Made by a program: the position numbers and the translations under genes
Source: Halohasta salina
Lineage (GTDB): Archaea; Halobacteriota; Halobacteria; Halobacteriales; Haloferacaceae
NCBI RefSeq assembly: GCF_024178165.1
Contig: NZ_JAMZIE010000012.1
Span: 1 to 34,326 of the forward strand
DNA: 34,326 bases
Direction of reading: 5' to 3'
Notes under the pieces: model-generated
The model's database searches: none
What the model was told of the DNA's origin: nothing
The model's input: the letters and a program-made list of their open reading frames with translations, nothing else
Shown here: one piece after another, positions 16,387 through 26,106 of the stretch
How positions within the stretch are numbered: the stretch's first letter is position 1
How the letters are laid out: every line of letters begins with the position of its first letter

Positions 16387-17550
16387 ATGACTGAAAATAT
16401 CACAGTTATTTTTGTATATCCTCATTCAGATCCTCTCGATCCAGCGGGATCTGGAGGGCAAAATAGACTATATAATTTCATTATTAAAATGGTAGACAGG
16501 TATAATGTGTCCGTCATTGGCCAAAAATTCGGAAATGATGTTCCAAAAAATATTGAAACTATTGTATATGATGGTAAAACACCGGGATTTGTTTCAGACT
16601 TGGATTACTCATTGGCTGGGCACCTGTATAAAAGCATTAGAACGCAAAGTCCAGATATTATTCACATACCGTATCCATCAGGAATTGTGCTCTCAAAACT
16701 ACTTTCAATCCTCATTCGATCTGACACCAGTGTTGTGCTTGATGCCCACGACGTGATGACCGAACGCGCTAAGCAGTTCGATAATAGAAATCTCGGCGCG
16801 ATTACGAAACACTCACGCAAAATCTATATCCCCACTCTTGAATCCATTGCGACTAGAGTCGCTGATCACGTGATCACAGTCAGTGAGAAGGATGCAAAGC
16901 TGATGGAACAACTCAACGGGATTCATCGGAACAAAATTACGGTCATTCCTAATGGTGCCGACCCTGTCGATCAAACAGAGCTCACTCCTCGAGAGAGCGT
17001 CCGCGACGAACTCGGCCTTGGGCCTGACACGGTTGGCCTTGTCTTCCACGGAAATTACGAGACTGGAACACACAATCTTGAGGCCGCAGAACGGATTATT
17101 GACGTTATTGCTCCCCAGTTCAGTGACCGTACCGATGTGCAATTCTTCATCATCGGGAAAGGGACTCCAGAAACGGATCTGGAGAACGTGACTACACTGG
17201 GATTTGTGGATGATCTCTATTCAACTCTCAATGCGATGGACTTGGCTGTTGTTCCACTCACTTCCGGGACGGCGACGAAGCTGAAGATGTTCGATTACAT
17301 GTCGGTCGGACTTCCGATCGTCTCGACGGAGAAAGGTACGGAAGGAATTGAGCTTGAGCACAACAAACACGTACTGTGTAGTGATACCGATACCGAGCAA
17401 TTTGTCTCCAGTATTGAGCGTCTCTTGGAAGACGATGCTCTGCGCGACCGTCTCAGGAGGAATGCTAGACGGCTGATCAAAGAGAAATATAACTGGGACA
17501 CAATCGGAGGTCGGCTCAATGATGTCTACGAGAACCTCATCGACCGATGA
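16387..17550 (+). CDS. GT4-family glycosyltransferase
   Basis: 387 residues. N-terminal domain: VIFVYPHSDPLDPAGSGGQN (7-26) with the glycine-rich acceptor loop, then VVLDAHDVMTERA and HVITVSEKDAKL. C-terminal domain: LVFHGNYETGTHNLEAAERI, VVPLTSGTATKLKMFDYMSV and GLPIVSTEKGTEGIEL, the donor-binding region. This domain order is that of GT4 glycosyltransferases acting in the cytoplasm on lipid-linked intermediates. The sugar is unknown. Its last four bases (ATGA, 17547-17550) overlap the start of the next GT, so the two are translationally coupled. The 5' part of the gene is markedly AT-richer than its 3' part. Confidence 0.85.
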   Translation: MTENITVIFVYPHSDPLDPAGSGGQNRLYNFIIKMVDRYNVSVIGQKFGNDVPKNIETIVYDGKTPGFVSDLDYSLAGHLYKSIRTQSPDIIHIPYPSGIVLSKLLSILIRSDTSVVLDAHDVMTERAKQFDNRNLGAITKHSRKIYIPTLESIATRVADHVITVSEKDAKLMEQLNGIHRNKITVIPNGADPVDQTELTPRESVRDELGLGPDTVGLVFHGNYETGTHNLEAAERIIDVIAPQFSDRTDVQFFIIGKGTPETDLENVTTLGFVDDLYSTLNAMDLAVVPLTSGTATKLKMFDYMSVGLPIVSTEKGTEGIELEHNKHVLCSDTDTEQFVSSIERLLEDDALRDRLRRNARRLIKEKYNWDTIGGRLNDVYENLIDR

Positions 17551-18713
17551 CGAGAATCGCCATCATCCACCGCAAGTTCGGTATCGGCGGTGGCGAATCC
17601 GTTTGCTTTCACATTCTCGAGGCACTTCAGGATAGCTACGACGTACATCTGTTCGCTCTCGAAGAACCGGAGTTTGAGAGACTGAATAAAGCATTTGGAA
17701 CGGATGTAGATAATGTTACAGTACATGCGCCACCGTGGCTCGCGCGCTCCACACGCTTGGTCAATACGCTCAGTTCTAAGGCTACCGGAGGTGCTGCTAG
17801 TGTCCAAACCGGGCTTGAATTATCAGCACTTTCGCGTCGATATGGAAGCGAGTGGAATTCCTTTGATCTAAGAATCAGCACCCACGGCGAACTCCCTCTT
17901 TCTCCCCCCGCTATCCAATATCTACATCACCCGTTTTTAAATCGGTGGAAAGGTGGAGGACACTTCGAAATTGAGGGCCCGCTTGGCGAAAATTTCAACA
18001 AGGCGTATACTATGCTTAGTGGAGCTACTCCGGACGTAGTTCGACAAAGCGAACTATTAACTAACTCCGAATGGACGGCCGATCAAATAGAGAAGCTATA
18101 TCACAACCGACCAGCTGTCGTGTACCCCCCAATTAGAACCAACAAATTCGAAGGAATACCATGGAACCAGCGTGAAAATGGATTTGTCTCAGTTGGGCGA
18201 GTGTCGCGTGACAAGCACACTCACCGAGCAATTGATATCATTAATGAGGTCCGATCAAACGGTTACGATGTACATCTTCATCTTGTCGGGAATATTGACG
18301 TAGATACACAATATGGGCGTCGGATAGTAAGGGCGGGAGAAAACTACGACTGGCTGAAAATTGAGGGCCGAGTACCACAAGAAAAACTCTATGAGGTAAT
18401 TGAACGCCACCGTTGGGGCCTCCACACAAAACCGTTTGAACACTTTGGAATGGCGGTCGCCGAATTTGTCGCGGGAGGTACAATTCCGTTTGTACCAAAT
18501 AATGGGGGGCAAGTAGAGATTGTTAAACGACTATCTTCATTATGTTATAGTTCAAACAACGATGCGGTGGTGAAAATTAGCAGATGCTTGGAATCGAAAG
18601 AGAACGTCATGACGATCCGAAATAGATTATCAAATAGAGAATCCGAATTCAAAAGAAATAAATTTATGGAAGAAATCAAAAATCTGGTAGCAATAAACAT
18701 AGACATAAATTAG
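17547..18713 (+). CDS. GT4-family glycosyltransferase, ALG11-like features
   Basis: 388 residues. N-terminal FGIGGGESVCFHILEAL (11-27) is the acceptor-side glycine loop. ALLTNSEWTADQIEKLY-like text (ELLTNSEWTADQI) and AVVYPPIRTNKFEG precede the donor domain. That domain has GFVSVGRVSRDKHTHRAIDI, HLHLVGNIDVDTQYGRRI, and HTKPFEHFGMAVAEFVAGG with the E-x7-E-type donor site. The YPP(I/V) followed by a VSR-K-H block is reminiscent of ALG11-like mannosyltransferases, so mannose transfer is possible but unproven. It overlaps the preceding GT by 4 nt and is followed 20 bp later by a phosphatase-like gene on the same strand, forming one operon. Confidence 0.83.
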   Translation: MTRIAIIHRKFGIGGGESVCFHILEALQDSYDVHLFALEEPEFERLNKAFGTDVDNVTVHAPPWLARSTRLVNTLSSKATGGAASVQTGLELSALSRRYGSEWNSFDLRISTHGELPLSPPAIQYLHHPFLNRWKGGGHFEIEGPLGENFNKAYTMLSGATPDVVRQSELLTNSEWTADQIEKLYHNRPAVVYPPIRTNKFEGIPWNQRENGFVSVGRVSRDKHTHRAIDIINEVRSNGYDVHLHLVGNIDVDTQYGRRIVRAGENYDWLKIEGRVPQEKLYEVIERHRWGLHTKPFEHFGMAVAEFVAGGTIPFVPNNGGQVEIVKRLSSLCYSSNNDAVVKISRCLESKENVMTIRNRLSNRESEFKRNKFMEEIKNLVAINIDIN

Positions 18714-18733
18714 TTCACTAGATTAAATACAAT

Positions 18734-19957
18734 ATGAATGATATTATCATAATCACAGTTGATTGCTGGCGTCATGATGCAATCTCAAAAATGCCAAAAG
18801 TTCTGGATAGTCTAGAAGATTTCCAAAAATCAAAAGCGGTTTGTCATTCTCCATACACAGCCGGAGTTTTTCCTACACTCTTAGCGAGTAACCATGCTTG
18901 GGAAGCTTTCGAAGACGGGGAATTATCAGATAGTACATTTTCTTTGCCGGGCAAACTCTCTAAATTAGGTTATTCAACAGGGGGCTTCGTTGCTGGTAAT
19001 CCATTTCTCAATGCGTGGGCAGATGAATTCGACACGTTCTGGAACGCGGGATATTTTACTGGTAGGGTGAAAAGTAATAAAGTGAAAAAGACGGTAGAGT
19101 ACTTGTACCGTTTACTTTTTCAACGACAGGAAGTCCCGGCGGAAAAAGTATTCAGGAAAGCTAATAATTGGTGGACTAATCAGACGTCTCCGACATTTAC
19201 TTGGATCCATCTAATGGAACCTCACTCACCATATCATCCCGGCCTTCGCAGAGCGAGGGATATCGGATTGGTGGGCTCTTACTATGCCAATCTTGACTAT
19301 AAATTCACAGAGTATCAAACGGCCCAATCTCTTACAAAATTCACGCAGAGGAGAGTGGAACAACTATACTGGGAATGTATTGAATTGTTGGACGATAAGA
19401 TTTCAACTTTTGTTGATAAAATCCCAGAAAATGCTACTGTCTTGTTACTTGGGGATCACGGAGAGGAATTTGATCATGGTGTCTATGGCCATGCTCGTCT
19501 TTATGATGAGACAGTATTGGTCCCATTCCTCAGTAGGTGGACACTTTCAGAACGTGACTTCGGTGAACCCCTACGTCAACTGGATCTAGCACCAACCATT
19601 GTCAATGGATTAGACAGTTCGCTCCCTGAATCTTGGTCTGGAAAATCATATTCTTCAGATTTTACTCCTGCCTATATGTGGTCCGCGCCCGACGTTGGTG
19701 GTTATATTTATGCAGGCATTCGAACAGACCAATTTAAAATAATAAGAACTTTTGATCGAGACATGGAACCTTTAGATCTTGAGATATATGATATAAAAAG
19801 TGATCCAAATGAGTCTGATGATATTTCGCAGTCAAATCCACGACAAAGTCTGGTTAATGCATTAGATAACTGGGCCAGTGAAGAGCACAATGTTGATTTC
19901 ATCTCAAAGAAAAATGATTATGTCCAAGATAGATTGGAAGCACTTGGTTATAAATAA
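18734..19957 (+). CDS. alkaline phosphatase/sulfatase-superfamily protein 3
   Basis: 407 residues. Begins directly with the first metal-site strand, IIIITVDCWRHDAI (4-17), so no signal peptide. SPYTAGVFPTLLAS (39-52) occupies the nucleophile region: Thr42 replaces the formylglycine Cys/Ser, and there is no x-P-x-R. Later blocks are WIHLMEPHSPYHPG (157-170) and LLGDHGEEFDHGVYGHARLY (about 236-255). The fold and motif order are those of sulfatases and phospho-transferases, and a Thr nucleophile favours a phosphate-type chemistry. The C-terminal region includes YDIKSDPNESDDIS, a block typical of sulfatase C-terminal subdomains, and the protein ends QDRLEALGYK. It closes the GT-GT operon starting at 16387 and probably acts on that glycan. 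Confidence 0.8.
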   Translation: MNDIIIITVDCWRHDAISKMPKVLDSLEDFQKSKAVCHSPYTAGVFPTLLASNHAWEAFEDGELSDSTFSLPGKLSKLGYSTGGFVAGNPFLNAWADEFDTFWNAGYFTGRVKSNKVKKTVEYLYRLLFQRQEVPAEKVFRKANNWWTNQTSPTFTWIHLMEPHSPYHPGLRRARDIGLVGSYYANLDYKFTEYQTAQSLTKFTQRRVEQLYWECIELLDDKISTFVDKIPENATVLLLGDHGEEFDHGVYGHARLYDETVLVPFLSRWTLSERDFGEPLRQLDLAPTIVNGLDSSLPESWSGKSYSSDFTPAYMWSAPDVGGYIYAGIRTDQFKIIRTFDRDMEPLDLEIYDIKSDPNESDDISQSNPRQSLVNALDNWASEEHNVDFISKKNDYVQDRLEALGYK

Positions 19958-20155
19958 AATTTAGTGAAGCGCTTCCGGTGGTGATTGACTCATCAGAGAG
20001 TTTTAAATGATGCCCTAGTTATAGTTTTATAGATCCACCGCGGTCATTCCCCAATTATTTTTATGGATTGATGACTAAAGCCAGATTAGTTTTTATATAA
20101 TGGTTTCATTTACTTCGAACTTTTCCCCTCTCGTCGGTATGCTGAACAAATCTTC
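19958..20155. other. AT-rich spacer without a gene
   Basis: No reading frame or RNA gene recognised between the phosphatase-like gene and the IS5 target duplication. T-rich runs (ATTATTTTTATGG, TTTTTATATAATGG) at about 20055-20105 could end transcription of the upstream operon. Confidence 0.3.
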
Positions 20156-20163
20156 AAATAAAC

Positions 20164-21065
20164 GGCTCTATTGAATCGCCATACGGCGTTGGAATTTGCG
20201 GGTTAGGTACTGTTTGATGTTGTAGACGAGACACGTCAGGACAATTTCACGGAACTCACGATACCACTCACGCGCTCGGACGGCGGAGCCGTACGAGCGC
20301 TTGAATGAGGAATTCACCGTCTCGGTCATTGATCGCTGGTTGTAGAGATCGTCACAGATCCGGGCGTTGTGCGCGTGGTCATATGGTGCGAAGACGCGAT
20401 GCTTCACTAGCGGACGTATGCCCATCTCTCGAAGAGTTTCACGCAATACTGGCTGTCATAGCCTTTGTCAGCAGTGAGAGTCCGCAACTCTGCGTCGCTT
20501 CCTTCCAGAGTCGTTGTGCAGTGAACCTCTAGGATGGCTTGCGTCTCTGTATCGACGAGTTTCGTCGCCTCAACCGTCTGAACACGGTAGTCTGTACGGT
20601 CGCAGTAGTGTTTGCTCGCCGGTGATCGCTCGTAGTAGTTTGCATCAACGGCAACGTGTGGAGACGGCTCGTGCAGCTGCGCCGACTGGCGCAGAAGCAC
20701 TCGCCAGACCTCCATGATAATCTTATCAAACCACTTATTCAACGTCGATGGATGCGGGAGATCCTCGGGCTCAAGCCCGATGATCTCCAAAATTGGCGGC
20801 ATCACTTCTAGGCGGTTGATGATCATCTCGTAGGTTTCATCAAGGAAAATCCGCAGTCCGTGGAGGGAAATGATCGCATACTCCGCGAAACTGCCGCCGC
20901 CTTCCGGCGCGGCAGTTTCGTCCGAATCGTCGGAATAACTTTTTGCTAGCGACACCATCTCCTCGGTGAAGCGGGTGGTAACGTTCATCCAAACCGATAC
21001 TCTCCCGCTTCAACTCCTTTGATTTACCGACCTATCCCGCCGCCGTCTAGTGATTCAATAGAGCC
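20164..21065 (-). mobile_element. IS5-family element with perfect 8-bp target duplication
   Basis: Inverted repeats GGCTCTATTGAATC (20164 on) and GATTCAATAGAGCC (to 21065) bound a 902-bp element. The 8-bp sequence AAATAAAC lies immediately outside both ends (20156-20163 and 21066-21073). Clean ends indicate a recent insertion, although the transposase gene has a frameshift. Confidence 0.9.
20168..20988 (-). pseudogene. IS5-family transposase with one frameshift
   Basis: The first frame (20988 to about 20440) reads MNVTTRFTEEMVSLAKSYSD, then ETAAPEGGGSFAEYAIISLH, SPHVAVDANYYERSPASKHY (first Asp), LVDTETQAILEVHCTT and LRTLTADKGYDSQY (second Asp). One base is missing after DSQY (TTG where TTGG is expected). 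The shifted frame continues RETLREMGIRPLVKHR and SMTETVNSSFKRSYGSAVRA (catalytic Glu) to 20168. Joined, it is a full-length IS5-family (ISH11-like) transposase of about 270 residues. The lesion is a single deletion. A programmed frameshift is unlikely because no slippery run is present. Confidence 0.85.
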
Positions 21066-21085
21066 AAATAAACAGAACACGGCCA

Positions 21086-22495
21086 TCACTCCGCGTATCC
21101 GAGTTGCTTGAGTCGATCCATGGTTGCCTGATCGAAGCCCCCCGACGTGAATGAGTTGAGTGAGTTCGGCTCCACTACGATCTCGTTGGCCCGGTCACGA
21201 AGCTCGGCATTCACTGAATCCGACTGGATGCGCTCCTTCGGATCGATATCTGTCCGATACAATCCAGCTGGCTGAATAGATATCTCCGCCGTCTTCCCTA
21301 ATTTATTTGTCTGTGTCACGTGCTTCTCTGCTCCGCTCCGAGCGACGACGGTGTGCCCATAGTGACTGATCGAGTCCGCAAGTAGTACTCCTTCATCTTG
21401 TGTAGCCTCCGTGGTAAGGGAGTGTTCTCGTGATAATGAAAGGGGTGCCTCTATTTTTTTAAGACCACAGAGGTCGGTTATCAACTCGTGGAGCCACCCG
21501 AGTGAGAACTCCCACGAGAGCCGTCCACCATCTTCCCCCGGAACACGAACAATCAGCGGCACGGCGAGCAACTCGTCGTACGTGTAGTGCTGAGGGTGCC
21601 CGTAGATACCTCGATCGTACAGTGCATCCCCGTGGTCGGCTGTCACGATGAGCGCGGTTTCCTCCCAGATGTCGTTTGATTGCAGCCAGTCGACGATCCG
21701 TTTCACCTGACTGTCGGCGTACCGGACTGCACTGTCGTACCGTGCCTCTGTCTCAACATCTTGGACATCACTCACCCGCCTGGCATGTGACCTGAACTGT
21801 GAGAGCAGCCTACCGTCCGAGAATCCACCATCGCCGACAGAATCCGGATGAATCGGTCCGTGAACGTCCATAAGGTGCGTCCACCCAAAAAAGGGTGCAT
21901 CCGCCGCCGACAGCTTGTTGAGGAACGTATCGATCACCCGCTCGCCTCGGACCGAGGGCCACCCCGTGATGTACTGGTAGGTCCGGAAACCAAGGAATGG
22001 AAGCTCATACCGATAGGGAACCGAGTCGTGCTCCCGCATCGATTCCCTAAGCTGGTACAGCCGTTCCCCGACCTGGAGATCTGGCAGAACCGATCTCGAG
22101 CGATCCGCGGTGACGGTCCCAGATCTACCGTCCGTCCGGAGGTTCCTGAAAGTCTCGAATCCTCGATCCGTGTCGACGTGGGTTCCGATCCGGGGGTTGG
22201 AGATTACGCCGACCGTATCGTAACCGGCCTCCTGAAGATGAGAAGCGATTGTTGGCTCACCATCTGGAATCCGCTTCTGGTAGAGATTCTCGCCAGCGAC
22301 ACACTGGGCAGAGAGCCGCCCGGCCAGTATTCCGGGGAACGACTCCGTAGTGACCGGCCCCGTCGCATACGCATTGTCGAAGACGAACCCCTCCCGACCG
22401 AGCGCGTCCAGTGTAGGGGTTGTATCACGGTGATGGCCGTAGATGCCACACCGGTCACGTCGGAGACAATCTATGGTGACCAATACAATGTTCAT
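21086..22495 (-). CDS. alkaline phosphatase/sulfatase-superfamily protein 4
   Basis: 469 residues. First metal-site block MNIVLVTIDCLRRDRCGIYG (1-20) starts at the initiator Met, followed by DTTPTLDALGREG. The nucleophile region reads GPVTTESFPGILAG (46-59), so Thr49 or Thr50 sits where sulfatases have Cys/Ser, without the following P-x-R. Other blocks: WTHLMDVHGPIHP (205-217) and IVTADHGDALYDRGIYGHPQ (283-302). No signal peptide. C-terminus MDRLKQLGYAE carries the shared tail. It is divergent from a GT4 gene, with only 63 bp between starts. Known relatives act on phosphate or sulfate esters; modification of the glycan built by the adjacent GT is an inference. Confidence 0.8.
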   Translation of the reverse strand: MNIVLVTIDCLRRDRCGIYGHHRDTTPTLDALGREGFVFDNAYATGPVTTESFPGILAGRLSAQCVAGENLYQKRIPDGEPTIASHLQEAGYDTVGVISNPRIGTHVDTDRGFETFRNLRTDGRSGTVTADRSRSVLPDLQVGERLYQLRESMREHDSVPYRYELPFLGFRTYQYITGWPSVRGERVIDTFLNKLSAADAPFFGWTHLMDVHGPIHPDSVGDGGFSDGRLLSQFRSHARRVSDVQDVETEARYDSAVRYADSQVKRIVDWLQSNDIWEETALIVTADHGDALYDRGIYGHPQHYTYDELLAVPLIVRVPGEDGGRLSWEFSLGWLHELITDLCGLKKIEAPLSLSREHSLTTEATQDEGVLLADSISHYGHTVVARSGAEKHVTQTNKLGKTAEISIQPAGLYRTDIDPKERIQSDSVNAELRDRANEIVVEPNSLNSFTSGGFDQATMDRLKQLGYAE

Positions 22496-22558
22496 TCAGC
22501 TTCAAAAATATCTCGAACGGCAAAGTACAATTGTTTTGTGATACAAGATGACTACAAT

Positions 22559-23707
22559 ATGCGCATTTGCCTTCTCTCCAAAATGTTCCCGCCGGTTGTG
22601 GGCGGATCAGCAATGTACGCCTATGAGATCGCGAACGCTCTCGGTGCTCGCGGCCACGACGTCGACATCTACACCCAGTCGAAGCCGGGAGAAGAACTGA
22701 CTCGGTCCGTACACGAGAATGTCTCCGTCTACACGCTCACGACGGCCCGGCGGTATCTCGTCACGTTCGAAACACTCTATTACAGCCTTCGTGCCAGGTT
22801 GGGCGTTAATTTTGACGACTATGATGTGATTCATGGAACCTTGATGCCCGCCTCGACAATCGCCCTCACCGACCGATTCACCGTCGACACCCCGGTCGTC
22901 CTCACGAGTCACAGTTTTGCGCTCAGCGAAGTGTTCGCCCATTCAGCGGAGAAGCCAGCGGACTACCTCCTCAAGTACGCGTTTCACCCGATGAACGTCG
23001 TGATGGATAACATCTGCGCAAGGGGCGCAGACCGGATCATTGCGATCAGCGAGGAGATGCGCGAGCAACTCATCAACCGATACTATCTCGACGAATCCAA
23101 GATTACCCGTATCTCACATGGTGTAGATACCAACAGGTACCGACCACATGAGAAACGACACGAGGCCGTCTCGGCCGACGCACTCACTCTTCTGTTTGTC
23201 GGACGGTTAGTTTCCCGCAAGCGTGCCGATCTGGCTATTGAGGCCCTAGCGGCTGCGGACCGGAGCGACATCGAACTCTTGGTCGCGGGAACTGGTCGGC
23301 TAGAAGCGGACCTGAAAAAACTCGCAAGAGAGCACGGCGTTTCCGACCAGGTGACGTTCCTCGGGTACGTCTCGGAAGAGGACCTGCCCCTTCTATATTC
23401 CTCAGTCGACGCCACCCTGTTCACGTCTGACTACGAGGGGTTCGGTCTTGTGTTTATGGAGTCGCTAGCCTCCGGGACCCCCGTCATTGGAACCCCGGTC
23501 GGCGGGATTCCGGACGTGATCGAGGACGGGGCGAACGGATACGTCTGTCCCCACGATTCATCCGCGCTCGCCGGTCGGATCTTAGAACTGGCTGACGACC
23601 CCAAACGACTCGCTGCGATGTCGACGGCAGCAAAAAATGCCGTCCGGACCCGCAACTGGGAGGACGTAGCCAAACGAGTTGAAGCAGTTTACGAGGACGT
23701 GATCTGA
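22559..23707 (+). CDS. GT4-family glycosyltransferase
   Basis: 382 residues from the ATG at 22559. The frame stays open for over 230 codons further upstream, but that part is antisense to the phosphatase-like gene and is not protein-like. The protein begins MRICLLSKMFPPVVGGSAMY with the acceptor-side glycine loop, then DVIHGTLMPAS, ADRIIAISEEMREQ and RISHGVDTNRYRP. The donor domain has LLFVGRLVSRKRADLAIEAL, LLVAGTGRLEADLKKLA and SDYEGFGLVFMESLASGTPV, a textbook GT4 E-x7-E block. It is the most canonical GT in the window, close to PimA/WsaF-type enzymes. Convergent with the DUF2206 gene. Confidence 0.88.
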   Translation: MRICLLSKMFPPVVGGSAMYAYEIANALGARGHDVDIYTQSKPGEELTRSVHENVSVYTLTTARRYLVTFETLYYSLRARLGVNFDDYDVIHGTLMPASTIALTDRFTVDTPVVLTSHSFALSEVFAHSAEKPADYLLKYAFHPMNVVMDNICARGADRIIAISEEMREQLINRYYLDESKITRISHGVDTNRYRPHEKRHEAVSADALTLLFVGRLVSRKRADLAIEALAAADRSDIELLVAGTGRLEADLKKLAREHGVSDQVTFLGYVSEEDLPLLYSSVDATLFTSDYEGFGLVFMESLASGTPVIGTPVGGIPDVIEDGANGYVCPHDSSALAGRILELADDPKRLAAMSTAAKNAVRTRNWEDVAKRVEAVYEDVI

Positions 23708-23780
23708 TGGTCCTAAATCGGGCCGTGAGGACACGGTAGATCCAAGTCATCTGTCGTTTTTATAGATCTATTAACACCAC
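23708..23780. terminator. convergent intergenic stop region
   Basis: 73 bp between two convergent genes. It contains a T-run, GTCGTTTTTATAG (23752-23764), usable as an archaeal T-rich terminator for the plus-strand GT gene. No gene fits here. Confidence 0.35.
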
Positions 23781-25946
23781 TCAACGACTCCCGTTGTAAA
23801 AAACGTGGCTCCCGGCCGATGCGTACACTTTGTCCATCCGGTCGACCGACCGAACTGGTTCGTCGTCACACGAACCCTGCCGCTCGATTGGCTGACGAGC
23901 CAAATTTGTACAGTTATACAGACCGCTGATAACCTTCCGACTGCTATATCGGTAGTACGCTTCATCGTTCCCATCCCCATGTTTCCTGCTGTCAAGCCAA
24001 GCGGCCCCTTTAATGTCGTAGATTGTGTCGTAGTGCATCGCCCAAAAGTAGTCTTTCTCGGCCAGCGATCCATCTTCAACCACCCGCTCCTTGTCGATTA
24101 GGATGTTCGGGTGGTACTCCTCCGTCACGGCCCCGTACAGCCCGACATTCAACACGAAATACGTGAGGACGAACGTCAGTGCCAGAGCCTTCCCAGCCGT
24201 CCGGAGCGACGAGCGGTTGAGGTGATCTCCGAGAAGTTTCAGTACTCTACGCGGTGTGAGGATTACGAATGGCGCGAAAAACATGAGCGCGGGCATCAAC
24301 GTCCGCGCAGTACTGAGCTTGTCGACACCAACGAATGTTATACCGAAGACGCCCAAAAACGCAGTCGCGTAGAGGAAGTATTCGGTGCGGGCAATCGATG
24401 CATCCGAAGAAATGTCGCCGAGTACGCCTTTCTGGTACCGCTGCCACAGGTGCACCAACCCGAGGACAGCGATACTTACGGCTGCGAGTATCCCAAGAGC
24501 GAAATTCATCGACTTCAGCCACCGGATTGTGTTGGAGGTGTAGGTTGTGGTAGCGTACTGGGCGGTCGTCGAATCTTCTGCCGAGACGACACTACCCCCC
24601 TCAACGAGATCCCGCCACAGATCAAAAGAGAGGTTGTAGAACTCGACAACCAAGCGGTTGAATGCGCCCCCATCATAGACAATAAACACATACCACACGA
24701 ATGCTAGTAGCCCGAATAATATCACAACGGTCGGGGCTGTGCGCACATACTTTCTCGTACGAGTAGCACCAAACAGCACCCAGTTTCCTAGAAGCACCAG
24801 TCCCACTGCAAAGAGAACAAGATACGCCGTCGCGTAGTGAGAGACGATAAGCCCGAACAGGAACACCAACATGAGAACACGTCCCTTTCGGTGCGTAAGC
24901 GTCCGGTCAGTCACTGCAAGCGCGGTCAGCGACAGGAACAGCAATGCACCGCTTGTCCGACTGTTCACCGACAAAACGGTGAAAAATGAATAAAATGACA
25001 TGGGTAACATCACCGCGAGGAAGGCATCCGACCGATCTATTACTGTCTGATAAGATTTATAAAAAGCGACTGGTGCGAAAGAAAAGAGAATTGGGCTGAC
25101 AGTCTTGAATTCCCAGACTAGGTCGATGTCTGCAAGCAGCGCGTAGATAGGATGCAACAAGACAATCCGCAGCATCGCATTTTTCATCCATCTCCCGCCC
25201 ACGGTTGGGTCCCAGACGCCATTCTCAATGACGACCGTCGCAAGGCGTAATTCCTTGCCCACGTCCCACGCCAGTGTGTGCGTTAGCACTGAGTTGTGCA
25301 GGAGTAACGACACTGCAATTGCCCAGATTGTGATTGGAAAATATTTCTTTGGTAGGCGGCCGATATATGCTGCGACCGTGAGAAACCCTAAACCCGTTAA
25401 TACAGCGAGGATGAGTGTATTATCGCCAAATCGGGTAACGGTTCGAGCCCCGAGTACCGATAAAAACGGGAGACAAAGCACAGCTAGCGGCCATGGGTGC
25501 CACACCTTGTCAACGAACGCTGTAACATTAATCCGTTGGGTGTCGTTCTGCGTGATATAAATAATAAATAATCCTCCGATCCCTGTAAGCATCGTTATGA
25601 ACAGTACTATCTGGTTGAACACGACACCAACGCCAAGCCTTGGGAGAACAGTGTTGAGGACTAGTCCGTATATCATCAGAAAACAGAGGCTCAGACCAAT
25701 CGCATAGAGTAAGCCTGTTACCGTATCTCTCGGTTCGATCTGTAGAATCCTGAGAACTAGATACCCCGGAACGAAAGACAAGAACGGAACAACGATGATG
25801 GGACGAATGAGCCACAACTCGATCCCGATCATTTCAATTATGATGCTTCCGGCGAACAACGCGAACATAACACCGAGTAGATTAGTGTCTCGGTTCCAGT
25901 CGGTCTGTCGAGTAGCCCACCGGAAGACGTTCTCTGCTGCGCTCAC
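23781..25946 (-). CDS. DUF2206-type polytopic membrane protein
   Basis: 721 residues from a GTG. Many hydrophobic segments, about a dozen or more transmembrane helices, cover residues about 20-595, for example VMFALFAGSIIIEMIGIELW and LLYAIGLSLCFLMIYGLVLN. A soluble domain of about 120 residues follows (HPNILIDKERVVEDGSLAEK, YYRYSSRKVISGLYNCTNLA), expected outside the cell. Layout and N-terminal motif fit the archaeal DUF2206/predicted membrane protein group that is common in glycosylation loci and resembles GT-C glycosyltransferases. The reaction is unproven; an extracellular-face glycan transferase or polymerase is possible. Its promoter region is shared with the divergent DUF1616-like gene, and a TATA-like AGATTAAGG (complement of 25972-25980) precedes the GTG. 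Confidence 0.75.
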   Translation of the reverse strand: MSAAENVFRWATRQTDWNRDTNLLGVMFALFAGSIIIEMIGIELWLIRPIIVVPFLSFVPGYLVLRILQIEPRDTVTGLLYAIGLSLCFLMIYGLVLNTVLPRLGVGVVFNQIVLFITMLTGIGGLFIIYITQNDTQRINVTAFVDKVWHPWPLAVLCLPFLSVLGARTVTRFGDNTLILAVLTGLGFLTVAAYIGRLPKKYFPITIWAIAVSLLLHNSVLTHTLAWDVGKELRLATVVIENGVWDPTVGGRWMKNAMLRIVLLHPIYALLADIDLVWEFKTVSPILFSFAPVAFYKSYQTVIDRSDAFLAVMLPMSFYSFFTVLSVNSRTSGALLFLSLTALAVTDRTLTHRKGRVLMLVFLFGLIVSHYATAYLVLFAVGLVLLGNWVLFGATRTRKYVRTAPTVVILFGLLAFVWYVFIVYDGGAFNRLVVEFYNLSFDLWRDLVEGGSVVSAEDSTTAQYATTTYTSNTIRWLKSMNFALGILAAVSIAVLGLVHLWQRYQKGVLGDISSDASIARTEYFLYATAFLGVFGITFVGVDKLSTARTLMPALMFFAPFVILTPRRVLKLLGDHLNRSSLRTAGKALALTFVLTYFVLNVGLYGAVTEEYHPNILIDKERVVEDGSLAEKDYFWAMHYDTIYDIKGAAWLDSRKHGDGNDEAYYRYSSRKVISGLYNCTNLARQPIERQGSCDDEPVRSVDRMDKVYASAGSHVFYNGSR

Positions 25947-26077
25947 GTCTAGATAGTATTACCACTCAGACCTTAATCTTCCGTGTTCCAGCAGTTCGCT
26001 GAAAATGAATACGACACTACGAACTCCGAACCGACTGTATTGGTCAAGGGCGCTGGCAGCGTCATCACAAGAAAAGA

Positions 26078-26083
26078 TTATAT
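26078..26083 (+). promoter_or_regulatory. TATA box fixing the GTG start at 26107
   Basis: TTATAT centred about 26 nt before GTG 26107. The position implies a leaderless transcript and supports the GTG over the ATG at 26005, which lies upstream of this TATA box. Confidence 0.5.
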
Positions 26084-26106
26084 GTAAACCTGATAACCTC
26101 CTATAC

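Noticed and set aside
20430-20450. Programmed frameshift in the IS5 transposase
   Set aside because: No slippery sequence is visible, and related haloarchaeal IS5 transposases are single frames. A one-base deletion is simpler.
21848-22558. A long in-frame N-terminal extension of the GT4 gene at 22559
   Set aside because: It is fully antisense to the phosphatase-like gene at 21086-22495, its translation is Arg/Pro-rich and not protein-like, and the conserved GT N-terminus starts exactly at MRICLLSKMFPP.
24111-24707. 198-codon plus-strand open frame
   Set aside because: It is antisense to the DUF2206 gene, which has consistent transmembrane segments. The open frame reflects GC-rich codon bias.
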